Shown: one piece after another, positions 1 through 8,165 of the stretch
Layout of the letters: each line of letters opens with the position of its first letter
Numbering within the stretch: position 1 is the first letter of the stretch
The notes under the pieces: model-generated
The model's database searches: none
Told to the model about the DNA's origin: nothing
What the model saw: only the letters and a program-made list of their open reading frames with translations
Assembly (NCBI GenBank): GCA_005808665.1
Contig: SYLG01000087.1
Location: 1-33,542, forward strand
DNA: 33,542 bases
Source of the DNA: Planctomycetia bacterium
GTDB lineage: Bacteria; Planctomycetota; Planctomycetia; Gemmatales; Gemmataceae
Reading direction: 5' to 3'
Translations under genes and position numbers: made by a program

Positions 1-741
1 CTCACCTCCGCTGAGGGTGTAAACCCAACCATCCGTGGTGGGAAGCTGTACCCCGGATGCCTCCCATGCCGATTGACTGGCCTCCAAAGTCGATGATACC
101 GTCCCGGTGGCGTATTCCAAAATCAGGTTGCCCATCGCCCCGGAAGGGTCAATGCTTGCCGCCACATCGGCACCGGTCATCCTGGCCAAAGAATCGACCC
201 ATTCCCTACCTCCGAGGGTGGAGGCGACCGAGCATCCATAGAGCAAAATATCCGCATCTGCTGTCAATGCCCGACCCCAACCCGCAAGTGTGGAACTTTG
301 ATTCTCAACCACGGCTTCATCCACCATCTGGCCCCCAAGATAAAGGGCTCCTGCCTTGCCATGGCTAATGATGCGAACGGTTTCAATGCCCTTGGAACCG
401 GCCAACGCATTGCCGATTTGAACGAGGGGATCCCCGGTGGGGCGGATAATCACCACCTCGGAATCTGAAAGTTCTGCTAAAGGAATCCTGCCTGCCAATT
501 CCTGGTCCAAAAAAGTAAAGGAGGCAGGGACCAGCGGGGTATTTCCAGTGAAAACAGGGCTATCCCATTTGGTGCTTCCAAACGATTGGGAAGGGAGGGT
601 TGGGGAAAAGTTTGAGGGAGTGGTCCGATCCTCAAGCGGTTCCAGAGTCAATAGGTTTCGATATGGTTTTGCCAAACGACAACCCAAGGTGCCAAATTTG
701 GGGCTACGATTCCACCGTTTTGTTAAAAGATGCCAAAACAT
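1..741 (-). CDS. DUF4347-domain surface protein, N-terminal part (runs off the window)
   Basis: The minus-strand frame is open from an ATG at 741 to the window edge, giving 247 residues without a stop. An AGGAGA ribosome-binding site lies at 752-757. Residues 29-38 read LTLEPLEDRT, which matches the N-terminal 'LExLExR' tag of planctomycete surface proteins; the same kind of tag occurs in the calpain-like protein at 25448. The rest matches DUF4347: a strand with VVIIRPTG, the core IISHGKAGALYLGG, then a W..AL.ADADILLYGCSVAS segment and LARMTGADVAAS. DUF4347 usually sits at the N terminus of very large repeat-containing secreted or surface proteins, so most of this gene is probably outside the window. 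The domain call is strong; the function is unknown. No classical signal peptide is obvious, which is usual for proteins with this tag. Confidence 0.85.
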   Translation of the reverse strand, partial: MFWHLLTKRWNRSPKFGTLGCRLAKPYRNLLTLEPLEDRTTPSNFSPTLPSQSFGSTKWDSPVFTGNTPLVPASFTFLDQELAGRIPLAELSDSEVVIIRPTGDPLVQIGNALAGSKGIETVRIISHGKAGALYLGGQMVDEAVVENQSSTLAGWGRALTADADILLYGCSVASTLGGREWVDSLARMTGADVAASIDPSGAMGNLILEYATGTVSSTLEASQSAWEASGVQLPTTDGWVYTLSGGE

Positions 742-1225
742 GTGGACGTCTCCTGTGAAAAATAAATACGGTCTGACAGGTGAATTCAACCGAATCCGGG
801 CATCCCTTGGGTTTTCCCGGCAAAAATATCTGTTCACGGTTTTCACCAAATATCAAGTACTGGAAGTGTAACAGTCATCCCAATCATGTCAACTATGTTT
901 GGGAAAAATGGGATGTTTGGTGTAATTATTTCCGGACAAATTGCGTGCCCAATGGGTTGTATTACGGGGCGGCCCCGCCGATTTCCTGGCAAATAGGGAT
1001 CATCTGTAAAATCGTTTCGTAATCCGTTTGACACATTTCTTCAATTAGCCCAATGTTTGAGATCTGCTCTTTTACCCCTTTGGGAAAGCTCTCCCAACCG
1101 TTTTCTGATGGGAATGGTTCAAAGGCATGCACGACAACCGGTTTCAAAAGGAATATCCACCAAAGCCAACTAAAATCCAAGAAACGAGGAAACCTATACC
1201 AAGGACATGTAGGGGAGGATGGATC
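742..1225. other. Intergenic region between divergent genes
   Basis: This stretch separates the DUF4347 gene (-) from the hydrolase gene (+) and should hold both promoters. Open frames here on either strand have no signal, domain or ribosome-binding site that I can support. A GC-rich hairpin (CGGGG-CGG-CCCCG, 965-977) has no T-tract. No RNA gene was recognised. Confidence 0.6.
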
Positions 1226-2512
1226 ATGCGAAGGGTGCTGTTTGGACTTTGCCTTTGGTTGTTGGGGACAGTGCCACCTCCTGCCTGGTCGCAGGTATAT
1301 GAATATGCCTATCCAGGTTCCGACAAGCCTGATGAGTTGATCTACCCGGTTCGGCATATTATGTGGGTTCCTCCCGGCGTCCAAACCCTTCGCGGCATTA
1401 TTGTCCATCAGCATGGATGCGGGGCGGGTGCCTGCAAAGGGGGAGAAACCGCCGCGTTTGACTTGCATTGGCGGGAGTTGGCCAGGCGCAATGACTGTGC
1501 CCTTTTAGGGCCCAGCTATTTCCAAAAAGATGCCGAGGATTGTCGCAAATGGTGTGATCCCAGAAACGGTTCGGAGGTGGTGTTTCTAAAAGCCCTTGGG
1601 GAATTGGCCCAAAAAACCGGCCATCCTGAAATCAAAAATGTTCCCTGGTGCCTTTGGGGCCACTCCGGGGGCGGTTTTTGGGCGAGCATCCTGATGGCCC
1701 GCCATCCCGGCCGGATCGTGGCGGTTTGGTGCCGGTCAGGCACGGCCTTTCCTGCCTGGACCAGTGGCCAAATTCCCAAAGTAATGGTGCCAAAAGAGGC
1801 TTATGCAATCCCTATTGTCCTAAACCCTGGCTTTTTGGAAAAGGGCGACAAACGCTTTCACGGGGCATGGACCGGAGCCGAAGCCATGTTTGCCGCCTGG
1901 CGCCAAAACAATGCCCCCGCCCTCTTTGCCCCCGACCCCCGCTCGGCACACGATTGCGGAGACAGCCGCTACCTTGCCATCCCCTGGTTTGATGCCTGCT
2001 TAAAGGCCCGCTTGGGGCCCGAGGGATTAAAACCTGTGAATCTTTATTCCGGGTTTTTTGTGGGACCGACCCATATGCCCGTTTTCGCCCAGGATTTTTC
2101 GGGTGATTTGCCCACCGCGGGCTGGATTCCAACCAAGGCCATCGCCGATGCCTTTGTCGATTATGTGGTAAGCGGAACGGTGGCGGATTTGACCTCTCCC
2201 AAAGCACCCACGGTAAGGGTGCTTTCCATAATGGGAAAAAAGGTCACCCTCGGCTGGGACGCAGAAGCCGACTTTGAAAGCGGGATACGGTCCTTTGAGA
2301 TCCGTAAAAATGGGAAACGGATCATGACCTTGCCTGAAAAACCGGTGGCCTCGTTTGGTCGGCCCCTCTTTCAGGGACTCAGCTACCACGACACTCCCCA
2401 AGCCTTACTGCCCAAAATGGAGTATACCGACTCCAACGGGGAGGAAGGGGATCAGTACGAAGTCATTACTCTCAATGGGGCAGGGCTCCGTTCCCTCCCG
2501 GGAAAACCGTAA
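1226..2512 (+). CDS. Secreted alpha/beta-hydrolase (esterase-like)
   Basis: The 428-residue protein starts at ATG 1226, behind AGGGGAGGAT at 1211-1220. That choice puts a signal peptide (MRRVLFGLCLWLLG, cleavage near PAWSQ) at the N terminus; an in-frame upstream ATG at 1127 would bury it. A strand HQHGCGAGACKGG could form the oxyanion region. The nucleophile elbow GHSGGG places Ser147 as catalytic, and GPTHMPV is a candidate for the catalytic His. After the hydrolase core, about residues 340-425 look like a fibronectin/Ig-type beta domain (KVTLGWDAEADFESGIRSF). The substrate is unknown. Cysteines are frequent in the core (GCGAGAC, DCRKWCD), consistent with an exported, disulfide-containing enzyme. 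It stands alone, followed by a 117-nt gap. Confidence 0.8.
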   Translation: MRRVLFGLCLWLLGTVPPPAWSQVYEYAYPGSDKPDELIYPVRHIMWVPPGVQTLRGIIVHQHGCGAGACKGGETAAFDLHWRELARRNDCALLGPSYFQKDAEDCRKWCDPRNGSEVVFLKALGELAQKTGHPEIKNVPWCLWGHSGGGFWASILMARHPGRIVAVWCRSGTAFPAWTSGQIPKVMVPKEAYAIPIVLNPGFLEKGDKRFHGAWTGAEAMFAAWRQNNAPALFAPDPRSAHDCGDSRYLAIPWFDACLKARLGPEGLKPVNLYSGFFVGPTHMPVFAQDFSGDLPTAGWIPTKAIADAFVDYVVSGTVADLTSPKAPTVRVLSIMGKKVTLGWDAEADFESGIRSFEIRKNGKRIMTLPEKPVASFGRPLFQGLSYHDTPQALLPKMEYTDSNGEEGDQYEVITLNGAGLRSLPGKP

Positions 2513-2588
2513 GCCGTATTTTTTCATTCCGGAATTCCAGAATCAAACAAGGGTAATTGTAGTGGCAGGAAACCCAAGCGGGTGATAG

Positions 2589-2621
2589 GATATGCATATC
2601 AGAAATTTAGGCTTGCCTAAA
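2589..2621. promoter_or_regulatory. Tandem palindromes upstream of the DUF1559 gene, possible operator
   Basis: Two perfect palindromes sit side by side: GATATGCATATC (2589-2600) and TTTAGGCTTGCCTAAA (2606-2621). The second resembles the DtxR/MntR-type metal-box core (TTAGGC..GCCTAA). It lies immediately before the ATG at 2630, so it could act as an operator if transcription starts just downstream and translation begins at the in-frame ATG at 2666. Function is inference. Confidence 0.4.
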
Positions 2622-2629
2622 AAAATGTT

Positions 2630-3766
2630 ATGCAAGCATGGAAAATTCTTTTTGGGGCCAATCCAATGTCTCCCGAAGTCCATTCAAGAAAACCGCCTAC
2701 CCAATCTGCCAGATCCTCACGAACGGCTTTCACACTCATCGAATTGCTCGTGGTGATTGCAATCATTGCTGTCCTGATCGGCCTGCTATTGCCCGCCGTC
2801 CAAAAGGTCCGTGAAGCGGCCAACCGCATGAGTTGTCAAAACAATCTCAAGCAAATCGGTTTGGCGATGCACAACCATGCTTCCACCAAGGGATGTTACC
2901 CACCCGCCTATAGTACCGCCTCTACCCAAGCCAATGGCACGGCTTTCGGGGTTGCTTATGGTGACAAATACCGGAACGGGCCGCCCGGATGGGCGTGGGG
3001 CGTTTTTTTGTTGCCCTTTCTCGAACAGGAAAACCTCTATAAACAGATCGACCTGTCCCAGCCCTGTTGGGCCCCTCTTTTTGCCCTGCAGGCAAAAACC
3101 AAGGTCGGTATGTTCCTTTGTCCCTCGGCAACGGGTGGGTCAGATGGCTTTGAAGTACAAAAAACCGGGGCGGATATCCGCCATGGCGTACCCCTCCTTC
3201 GGGACGATGGATCTCCCATTGTGTTTTCCCACAGCCACTATGTGACCAATGTTGGGATCCACCAACCCTGGGGAAGAACGACACCTTATTGCTACGACTA
3301 TGACATACCGGAACCGGTGGCGGAGAACAACAACTTTTCCGCCCGAATCGACGGCCCTTTTTACCGAAACTCAAAAACAACCCCTGCCATGGTTCTGGAT
3401 GGCCTTTCCAATACGATTTTTGTCGGCGAACACAGCTCCTTTTTGAGCAACAAAACCTGGGTTGGAGTGGTGCCTGGAGCGGTCACTCCCCCGAGGCTGG
3501 ATTTGCGTCCATGGCCTTCGGAGAACAACGGGGCGGGTTGCCTGGTCAGTGTCCATAGCGGGCCAGACACCCATGACCATCCCCAGGTCATCATTCATGG
3601 ACCCAATGACCCTTTTGGCCACACCGATCAAATGTGGGGGGAACATGGTTATGGCTGCAATGTCCTGATGGGGGATGGTTCCGTTCGCTTCATTACCACT
3701 TTCATTCGCCCCTTGGCATTTGTTGCCCTGTCCACCCGTGACAGTGGGGAAGTGGTTAATGAATAG
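2630..3766 (+). CDS. DUF1559 prepilin-like protein
   Basis: The protein has 378 residues from ATG 2630; an in-frame ATG at 2666 is an equally plausible start, giving 366 residues with a shorter charged N terminus. It carries a type IV pilin-like N-terminal methylation segment ([19 protein letters not shown]), with the F-T-L-I-E boundary that prepilin peptidase recognises, followed by [24 protein letters not shown]. The DUF1559 body follows (LDGLSNTIFVGEHSS), and near the C terminus is H-GYGCNVLMG-DG, the H-X9-DG motif of this family. DUF1559 proteins are greatly expanded in planctomycetes and are thought to be exported pseudopilin-like proteins of unknown role. The stop overlaps the start of the next gene by 8 nt, so the two are translationally coupled. 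Confidence 0.92.
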   Translation: MQAWKILFGANPMSPEVHSRKPPTQSARSSRTAFTLIELLVVIAIIAVLIGLLLPAVQKVREAANRMSCQNNLKQIGLAMHNHASTKGCYPPAYSTASTQANGTAFGVAYGDKYRNGPPGWAWGVFLLPFLEQENLYKQIDLSQPCWAPLFALQAKTKVGMFLCPSATGGSDGFEVQKTGADIRHGVPLLRDDGSPIVFSHSHYVTNVGIHQPWGRTTPYCYDYDIPEPVAENNNFSARIDGPFYRNSKTTPAMVLDGLSNTIFVGEHSSFLSNKTWVGVVPGAVTPPRLDLRPWPSENNGAGCLVSVHSGPDTHDHPQVIIHGPNDPFGHTDQMWGEHGYGCNVLMGDGSVRFITTFIRPLAFVALSTRDSGEVVNE

Positions 3767-4139
3767 TTCGCCCCATCGCAAGGCGGGAATGGAAAAGGTT
3801 TCCCGCAACCGGGACTTTGCCTGGGGCCGCCTTGTTTTGGGGGTGTGCCTTATTGTCGTGGTGGGCCTGTTATGGTTGTTCCTGAGTCCAACGGCGCAAA
3901 TGGGGGCCGACCCGGAGGTTTTCAAAACGGTTGATGCCCTATACACCGCCATTCGCAACCAGGACAAAAAACAACTGGCTTCCTGCGAGGCAACGCTTAG
4001 GGACCAGGCTCGAACAGGAAGGCTTCCAAAAGCGGCTTCCCAATCCCTGGAAAAGGTAATTGCCACCGCTCATTCAGGCCATTGGGAGCCTGCCGCAAAA
4101 AGTCTCTATTCCTTCATGGTGGCTCAACGAAGGGATTAA
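3759..4139 (+). CDS. Small single-pass membrane protein coupled to DUF1559
   Basis: This 126-residue protein starts at ATG 3759, inside the end of the DUF1559 gene (ATGAATAG overlap), with GGGGAAGTGG upstream. An in-frame ATG at 3675 would add 28 residues lying entirely within the upstream gene and is less likely. One membrane helix is visible at about residues 24-43 (LVLGVCLIVVVGLLWLFL). After it comes a soluble, probably helical domain of about 80 residues (FKTVDALYTAIRNQDKKQLASCEATLRDQARTG split over helices). Small membrane proteins directly downstream of DUF1559 genes are a common planctomycete arrangement, which suggests a joint role. No function is recognised. Confidence 0.75.
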   Translation: MNSSPHRKAGMEKVSRNRDFAWGRLVLGVCLIVVVGLLWLFLSPTAQMGADPEVFKTVDALYTAIRNQDKKQLASCEATLRDQARTGRLPKAASQSLEKVIATAHSGHWEPAAKSLYSFMVAQRRD

Positions 4140-4298
4140 AAACCAGGGAGACTGCCAGAATCCCTCTTGCCGTGGTTGTCAGGGTAGGTTTAGACTTTGA
4201 AGGCTCTCAGGTCCGTAACCGGGCTTGGGTTGCATAAAACCGTACACCCACACCCGGCAAAGGATGGCCGGGACCAGGCGGTTGGGAGGATGCCGACC

Positions 4299-5831
4299 AT
4301 GTTTTCATCGTTCATTTTTGCTGGAACCTATTCGGGTTTGACCCTATTGGCGGGCCAAACCGAAGCTCCTCCCAAGGTCATTTCTCCTGTTAAAACCATC
4401 AGCCCCCAAGGACCAACCGGACAAGCACTCGCTTCGCTGGCCGCTGATTGTCCCAATTCGCTGGTGTTGGCAGGGGCCCAGGAACTCGTCTACCGTGGTA
4501 CCTTTCAAGAGGATTTTCTCTCGAGTCAGGTTCAACACGCCAGAACCTGGCGGGTGGAATCACGCAATTTGGTCATGGCCGAAGATCGGGGCTTCAAGGT
4601 TGCCTCGTTTACCCAGATTCGGCCCAAGGAATTAAGACTTCCCGGTTCCCCAGTCAAGGACACGACTCCACGGGTGGAAGATTCCGGTGCCCCTGCCGGA
4701 TATGTGGTGATTTCCTCCATCAACCCCAATGGACAGTGTCAATCCCTCGAAAAACGCAAACGGCCTGTCTCCCTGGAAGGAATTCCGCTTCGGGAAAATT
4801 CCCTTTTTGTAGGCCTGCCGTTGGATAGCGCTCAAGCCATCGAGGGATGGAAATCCCAGGAAGCGGGGCATCCCGACTGGAATTGGCGATTGGCGGGTCG
4901 GGAGGGGGTTCAAGGAACGAGATGCGTGGTTCTTGAAGGGACCCAAACTCCCCCCGAGTGGGAAAAGCCCCGGGCCGATCGGCCCACCTGGAGACGCAAG
5001 GCCTTGGCCTGGATCTCAAGCACGACAGGTATGATTCATCGCCTCGAAAAAACCTACGAAAGGCGTGACCCGGCCCGTGACTACATAAGCCTCAGGACAA
5101 CCTACCGGGTAGAATTGGACAGCACGCTTGGCTATCCCGGCCAACTTTTTGAGGACCGCAAACGCGAAGTACTCCTGGCTTTCCAAACCCAGGAAGATAC
5201 GCTGGCCCTGGTCGATGAAACCAACCGGAATCCGCGAGCCTTTGATGCCCTGGTGCGCCAAATCAGCACCCACCTTTCAGACAATCCTTCGACTCCCTAC
5301 CGGGCCTCCCTGCAAGGGGTTTTGCGTAAAATCGACCTGGCCAAAAAGGGAGAATTGGTTACCGCGGTGGAGGATGAGCCCGCCGGTTCCGAGCCGGTTT
5401 CCGGCCCCGCTTTGGGCAAAATCGCCCCCGATTTCCTGGTTCCCTCCATGGACAAAAGTGGTACGGTCAGCTTGAAAAATTGGAAAAACAAGCCGATCCT
5501 CCTTCTCTTTTACCACCCCGATTCCCCCAGTGCGATCAGCAGCCTGGCCTTTGCCAACGAAATGGCCCGGGAAAACAGGGGCAAAATTCAGGTATTAGGG
5601 ATGACGGTTTTGAGCAACCCCCGCCGGGTTTCCGCCCAAAAAGAGGCCATGAAGCTGGTTTTTCCTTTGGTGGATGGAAGCGGGCTAAAAATCAGCTATG
5701 CCCTCGACTCAACCCCCAAATGGTATTTGTTGGATGCGGCAGGAATCATTCGTTCGGTCCAATCGGGTTGGGGTGATGAAATGAAGGGCGACCTGATTCG
5801 CGAAACACAGAATTTGTTGAACACCCGTTAA
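4299..5831 (+). CDS. Secreted protein with C-terminal thioredoxin/AhpC-like fold lacking CxxC
   Basis: ATG 4299 is chosen because GGGAGG at 4284-4289 lies 9 nt upstream and a signal peptide-like segment (MFSSFIFAGTYSGLTLLAG) follows. The frame is open further up to a TTG at 4197. The 510-residue protein has an N-terminal half of about 370 residues without a recognised domain, rich in beta-strand-like sequence. From about residue 370 it reads as a redoxin: GKIAPDFLVPS, then KNKPILLLFYHPDSPSAISSL, and DSTPKWYLLDAAGIIRS. In active AhpC/TlpA proteins the segment after the FY strand holds the redox cysteine(s); here it is P-D-S-P-S-A with none, so thiol redox chemistry at this site is unlikely. 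It may be a binding or structural module. The nearest gene downstream is 155 nt away. Confidence 0.75.
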   Translation: MFSSFIFAGTYSGLTLLAGQTEAPPKVISPVKTISPQGPTGQALASLAADCPNSLVLAGAQELVYRGTFQEDFLSSQVQHARTWRVESRNLVMAEDRGFKVASFTQIRPKELRLPGSPVKDTTPRVEDSGAPAGYVVISSINPNGQCQSLEKRKRPVSLEGIPLRENSLFVGLPLDSAQAIEGWKSQEAGHPDWNWRLAGREGVQGTRCVVLEGTQTPPEWEKPRADRPTWRRKALAWISSTTGMIHRLEKTYERRDPARDYISLRTTYRVELDSTLGYPGQLFEDRKREVLLAFQTQEDTLALVDETNRNPRAFDALVRQISTHLSDNPSTPYRASLQGVLRKIDLAKKGELVTAVEDEPAGSEPVSGPALGKIAPDFLVPSMDKSGTVSLKNWKNKPILLLFYHPDSPSAISSLAFANEMARENRGKIQVLGMTVLSNPRRVSAQKEAMKLVFPLVDGSGLKISYALDSTPKWYLLDAAGIIRSVQSGWGDEMKGDLIRETQNLLNTR

Positions 5832-5873
5832 AGCATCCGACCCGGAGAACCGTTACGATCGGCTTGCCAAACC

Positions 5874-5897
5874 GCCCGGTGGGATCTCCCCCCGGGC
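5874..5897 (+). terminator. Strong hairpin after the redoxin-like gene
   Basis: GCCCGG (5874-5879) pairs with CCGGGC (5892-5897), and inner GGG/CCC pairs close an ATCT loop. It lies 43 nt after the stop codon. The T-rich tail is weak (TTGGTTCATTT), so termination efficiency is uncertain. Confidence 0.45.
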
Positions 5898-5986
5898 TTG
5901 GTTCATTTGAAGGGGGGGCACCCCGGGAGAGCATCCGATAAAAGGAACTATCTAGGTCATTAAGGGAAAACTACCTTTCGGTTCTC

Positions 5987-6592
5987 ATGCCAACCCTCGC
6001 CCCCGTTTCCTGTGGCCCTTGTGCAACCCAATGTTGTCGCTGCGGGCGGAGTTTTGACACCGGAGAGGGGATTTGGTCGGCCCTTGCAGGCATGGCCCAT
6101 CAGGAAAAAGGGGGAGAAAAAACCCGCCAAAGGATGGATTTTTGCCAAAGGTGCTGGACTGGCCCGGGAGAAGGGCTGCCCAATGGGATCGTTTGCTGGT
6201 TTCGGGCCGTTTGTAACCGGGAAACCTTGGGAAGCCAGTCCCAATCCAGGGAGCAGATTCTCTTGAGGAACCTTCAACAACCCAAAGGAATCGGGCCTGG
6301 GGATGGCGAAAAACCCGATGGCCAAGGATCCCAGGAGGCGGTGCGTTATGCAGCTGCACTTGGGCTTTGGCGTATGCAAAGGCTACGATTGGATTCTGTA
6401 GGGGATCGAGATGGCTGCGAAATCCTTCGATTCCGGATCACCGGAACCCAAAAACGATTCGAAGTTTCCAACCCCGGATTATCCGAGGAAGAACTGCGTA
6501 AGATGGAAGAGGACTTGGTCCACAAAGCGCAAGAGGACTTGCGCTTGGGAGGCTTGACTGGATATTCCCCGGAGGGAAATCAAGCCGCATGA
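5987..6592 (+). CDS. Conserved planctomycete-type protein with a four-cysteine zinc site
   Basis: This 201-residue protein has an N-terminal Cys cluster. CCRCGRSFDTGEGIWSAL and, about 30 residues later, RMDFCQRCW form a C-x2-C ... C-x2-C pattern that suggests a zinc-binding fold. The pattern 'C..CGR...GE.(Y/W)S.L ... (R)DFC..CW' resembles a family I associate with planctomycete genomes. The C-terminal third is charged and helical (LSEEELRKMEEDLVHKAQEDL). Start ATG 5987 has no strong ribosome-binding site. The stop overlaps the next start (ATGA at 6589-6592), so the lipoprotein downstream is coupled to it. The role is unknown. Confidence 0.7.
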   Translation: MPTLAPVSCGPCATQCCRCGRSFDTGEGIWSALAGMAHQEKGGEKTRQRMDFCQRCWTGPGEGLPNGIVCWFRAVCNRETLGSQSQSREQILLRNLQQPKGIGPGDGEKPDGQGSQEAVRYAAALGLWRMQRLRLDSVGDRDGCEILRFRITGTQKRFEVSNPGLSEEELRKMEEDLVHKAQEDLRLGGLTGYSPEGNQAA

Positions 6593-7515
6593 GCAGGAAT
6601 CCCATTATGACCGTGGGCCAAAAAAAATGTTGCATCCTGTTGATGGGCTTGACCCTATCCTTGGCAGGTTGTAATTCGCTTGCCAAAAACCTGAGGCTTG
6701 GACTCCCTAAAGACTCACCAACGGCTCCCCAATCGTTCACAGCAGAGCAAATGGTATCGTACCTGAACGACAATTCCCGCCGGGTGGGCACACTTCAGTG
6801 CAACAATGTATCTATTGATAGCCGTCAAGGCGACCAAAATGCCCCTGGCCTGGAAGGCTTGATGGTTTTGCAAAAACCTCGCAATTTCCGCATGAAGGGA
6901 AAGGTGGTGGGCCAGCCAGCCGTCGATCTTGGTTCCAACAATGACGAGTTTTGGTATTGGGTGAGCAAGGCGGAACCGGTCCCCTATGTATTTCATTGCA
7001 ACTATAACGAGCTGTCCCATGGCCAAACGAGAATGCCCTTTCCATTCCAACCCGAAATGGTAATCCAGGCCCTTGGGGTTTCGGAATATGATCCCGGTCG
7101 GCCCTACCAGGTCAGGGACGCTGGCAAAACAATGGAGCTTGTGGAGGTCGTTCAGGGTCCATCCGGGCCCCCATTGCAAAAAATCACCGTGTTTTTAAAG
7201 GAACCTGCCCCACCCGGCAAACCCCAAGTCATCAAGTATTTATTGCGTGACAATGCGGGAAAGGACATCTGCATTTCCGAAATTTATGATATTCAGATCC
7301 ACCGTGAAACCGGGGCAATCCTTCCCCTGAGAATGAAAATGAATTGGCCGCAGGAGCGGGTGGAAATGCAGCTTCGATTTGGGGAATTCATCATGCCAGT
7401 GCTCACCCAGGATCAAACCGCAAGGATGTTTCAAAGGTCCGATTTGGGAGGCCAACCCAGCTTTGATTTGGCCAGGGGAATGCCCGATGCCCCTCCCACC
7501 GCCCGTGCCCCCTAA
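6589..7515 (+). CDS. Lipoprotein, possibly LolA-like fold
   Basis: The 308-residue protein has a lipoprotein signal: a hydrophobic stretch (CCILLMGLTLSLAGC) ending in the lipobox LAGC, so Cys28 should be lipidated. Translation starts inside the stop codon of the preceding gene (ATGA), which implies coupling; an ATG at 6607 is an alternative start. The mature part contains alternating beta-strand patterns (LEGLMVLQKPRNFRMKGKV, NDEFWYWVSKAEPVPYVF) that recall LolA/LolB-type lipoprotein carrier folds, which bind lipids in a half-barrel. That is fold-level inference only. A Pro-rich tail closes the protein (MPDAPPTARAP). Planctomycetes have an outer membrane, so an outer-membrane or periplasmic location is plausible. 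Confidence 0.7.
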   Translation: MSRNPIMTVGQKKCCILLMGLTLSLAGCNSLAKNLRLGLPKDSPTAPQSFTAEQMVSYLNDNSRRVGTLQCNNVSIDSRQGDQNAPGLEGLMVLQKPRNFRMKGKVVGQPAVDLGSNNDEFWYWVSKAEPVPYVFHCNYNELSHGQTRMPFPFQPEMVIQALGVSEYDPGRPYQVRDAGKTMELVEVVQGPSGPPLQKITVFLKEPAPPGKPQVIKYLLRDNAGKDICISEIYDIQIHRETGAILPLRMKMNWPQERVEMQLRFGEFIMPVLTQDQTARMFQRSDLGGQPSFDLARGMPDAPPTARAP

Positions 7516-7578
7516 CGCACAATCCCTTCCTGAGTTCCCAAAAAACGAACATAATTGACTTTTTTTGCGTCGCCTCTT

Positions 7579-7598
7579 GCACCCTAGGGCAAGGGTGC
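7579..7598 (+). terminator. Hairpin in the 7516-7723 intergenic region
   Basis: GCACCCT (7579-7585) and AGGGTGC (7592-7598) form a perfect 7-bp stem with a 6-nt loop, 63 nt after the lipoprotein stop. There is no T-tract on the plus strand. It may end the 5987-7515 transcript or serve as a regulatory hairpin. Confidence 0.35.
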
Positions 7599-7669
7599 TA
7601 TCATGACATTGTCAAGAACCACTAAATTGTCCAGTTAGGTATCTGGTTGCTATTCGTCCAAGCTCCAAA

Positions 7670-7700
7670 TTCTTTAGGGTTTCTTTAGGACATTACTAGG
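7670..7700 (+). repeat. Short direct repeats upstream of the RHH gene
   Basis: TTCTTTAGG occurs at 7670-7678 and again at 7681-7689 (11-nt period), followed by a degenerate TTACTAGG at 7693-7700. The array ends 23 nt before the RHH start codon. An 11-nt period places the units on about the same face of the helix, as expected for cooperative operator sites. Confidence 0.45.
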
Positions 7701-7723
7701 CTATTGATTTGGAGTACATTGCT

Positions 7724-7927
7724 ATGGCAGATGAATCGCACGGGAAGCGTCCCAGTACCGCCGGTAGGGGAACGAGTATTTTATTGAGGCTACCCCCTCA
7801 GGTCGCCATGGACCTTCGGCGGATCGCCAAATTGGAAGAACGGACCATCACCACCATCGCCTTAAGGGCCCTGCGCATGTACTTCAAACAGGAACATGGC
7901 GTGCAGATCGAATTGGAAAGCAAATAG
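7724..7927 (+). CDS. Small ribbon-helix-helix-like protein
   Basis: The 67-residue protein starts at ATG 7724, with GGAG at 7711-7714. The open frame extends to a TTG at 7709, but that start would overlap the ribosome-binding site. After a basic N terminus (GKRPSTAGRG) comes a beta strand TSILLRLPPQVAMDL, then two helices (RRIAKLEERT, ITTIALRALRMYFKQEH). This strand-helix-helix pattern and size match RHH/CopG/Arc-type DNA-binding proteins. No toxin gene lies beside it, so a stand-alone regulator is more likely than an antitoxin. The direct repeats just upstream could be its own operator. Confidence 0.7.
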   Translation: MADESHGKRPSTAGRGTSILLRLPPQVAMDLRRIAKLEERTITTIALRALRMYFKQEHGVQIELESK

Positions 7928-8165
7928 TTTTCCGGTCATAAAGGGGTGGAGTCCCATCGCTCGATCCCTACCGATCGTTCAAGGTGAAAGTGTGTCCAAG
8001 GGGATACCGCTTTCGCCTTGGTGTTTCGTTGCCTAAATTCCGTAACCTCGGCTCCTTCCAATCAAGCCCGAGCTATTGCAATAAACCCGTTTTTTCAGCG
8101 GGACCCCTGAGACTGGCTATTCCTTTCCCCAAAATCCGGTTTCCCAATACCAAGGCTTTTTTGCC

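Noticed and set aside
962-1468. 168-residue minus-strand frame overlapping the hydrolase start
   Set aside because: It overlaps a well-supported signal peptide gene on the other strand and shows no domain or ribosome-binding site.
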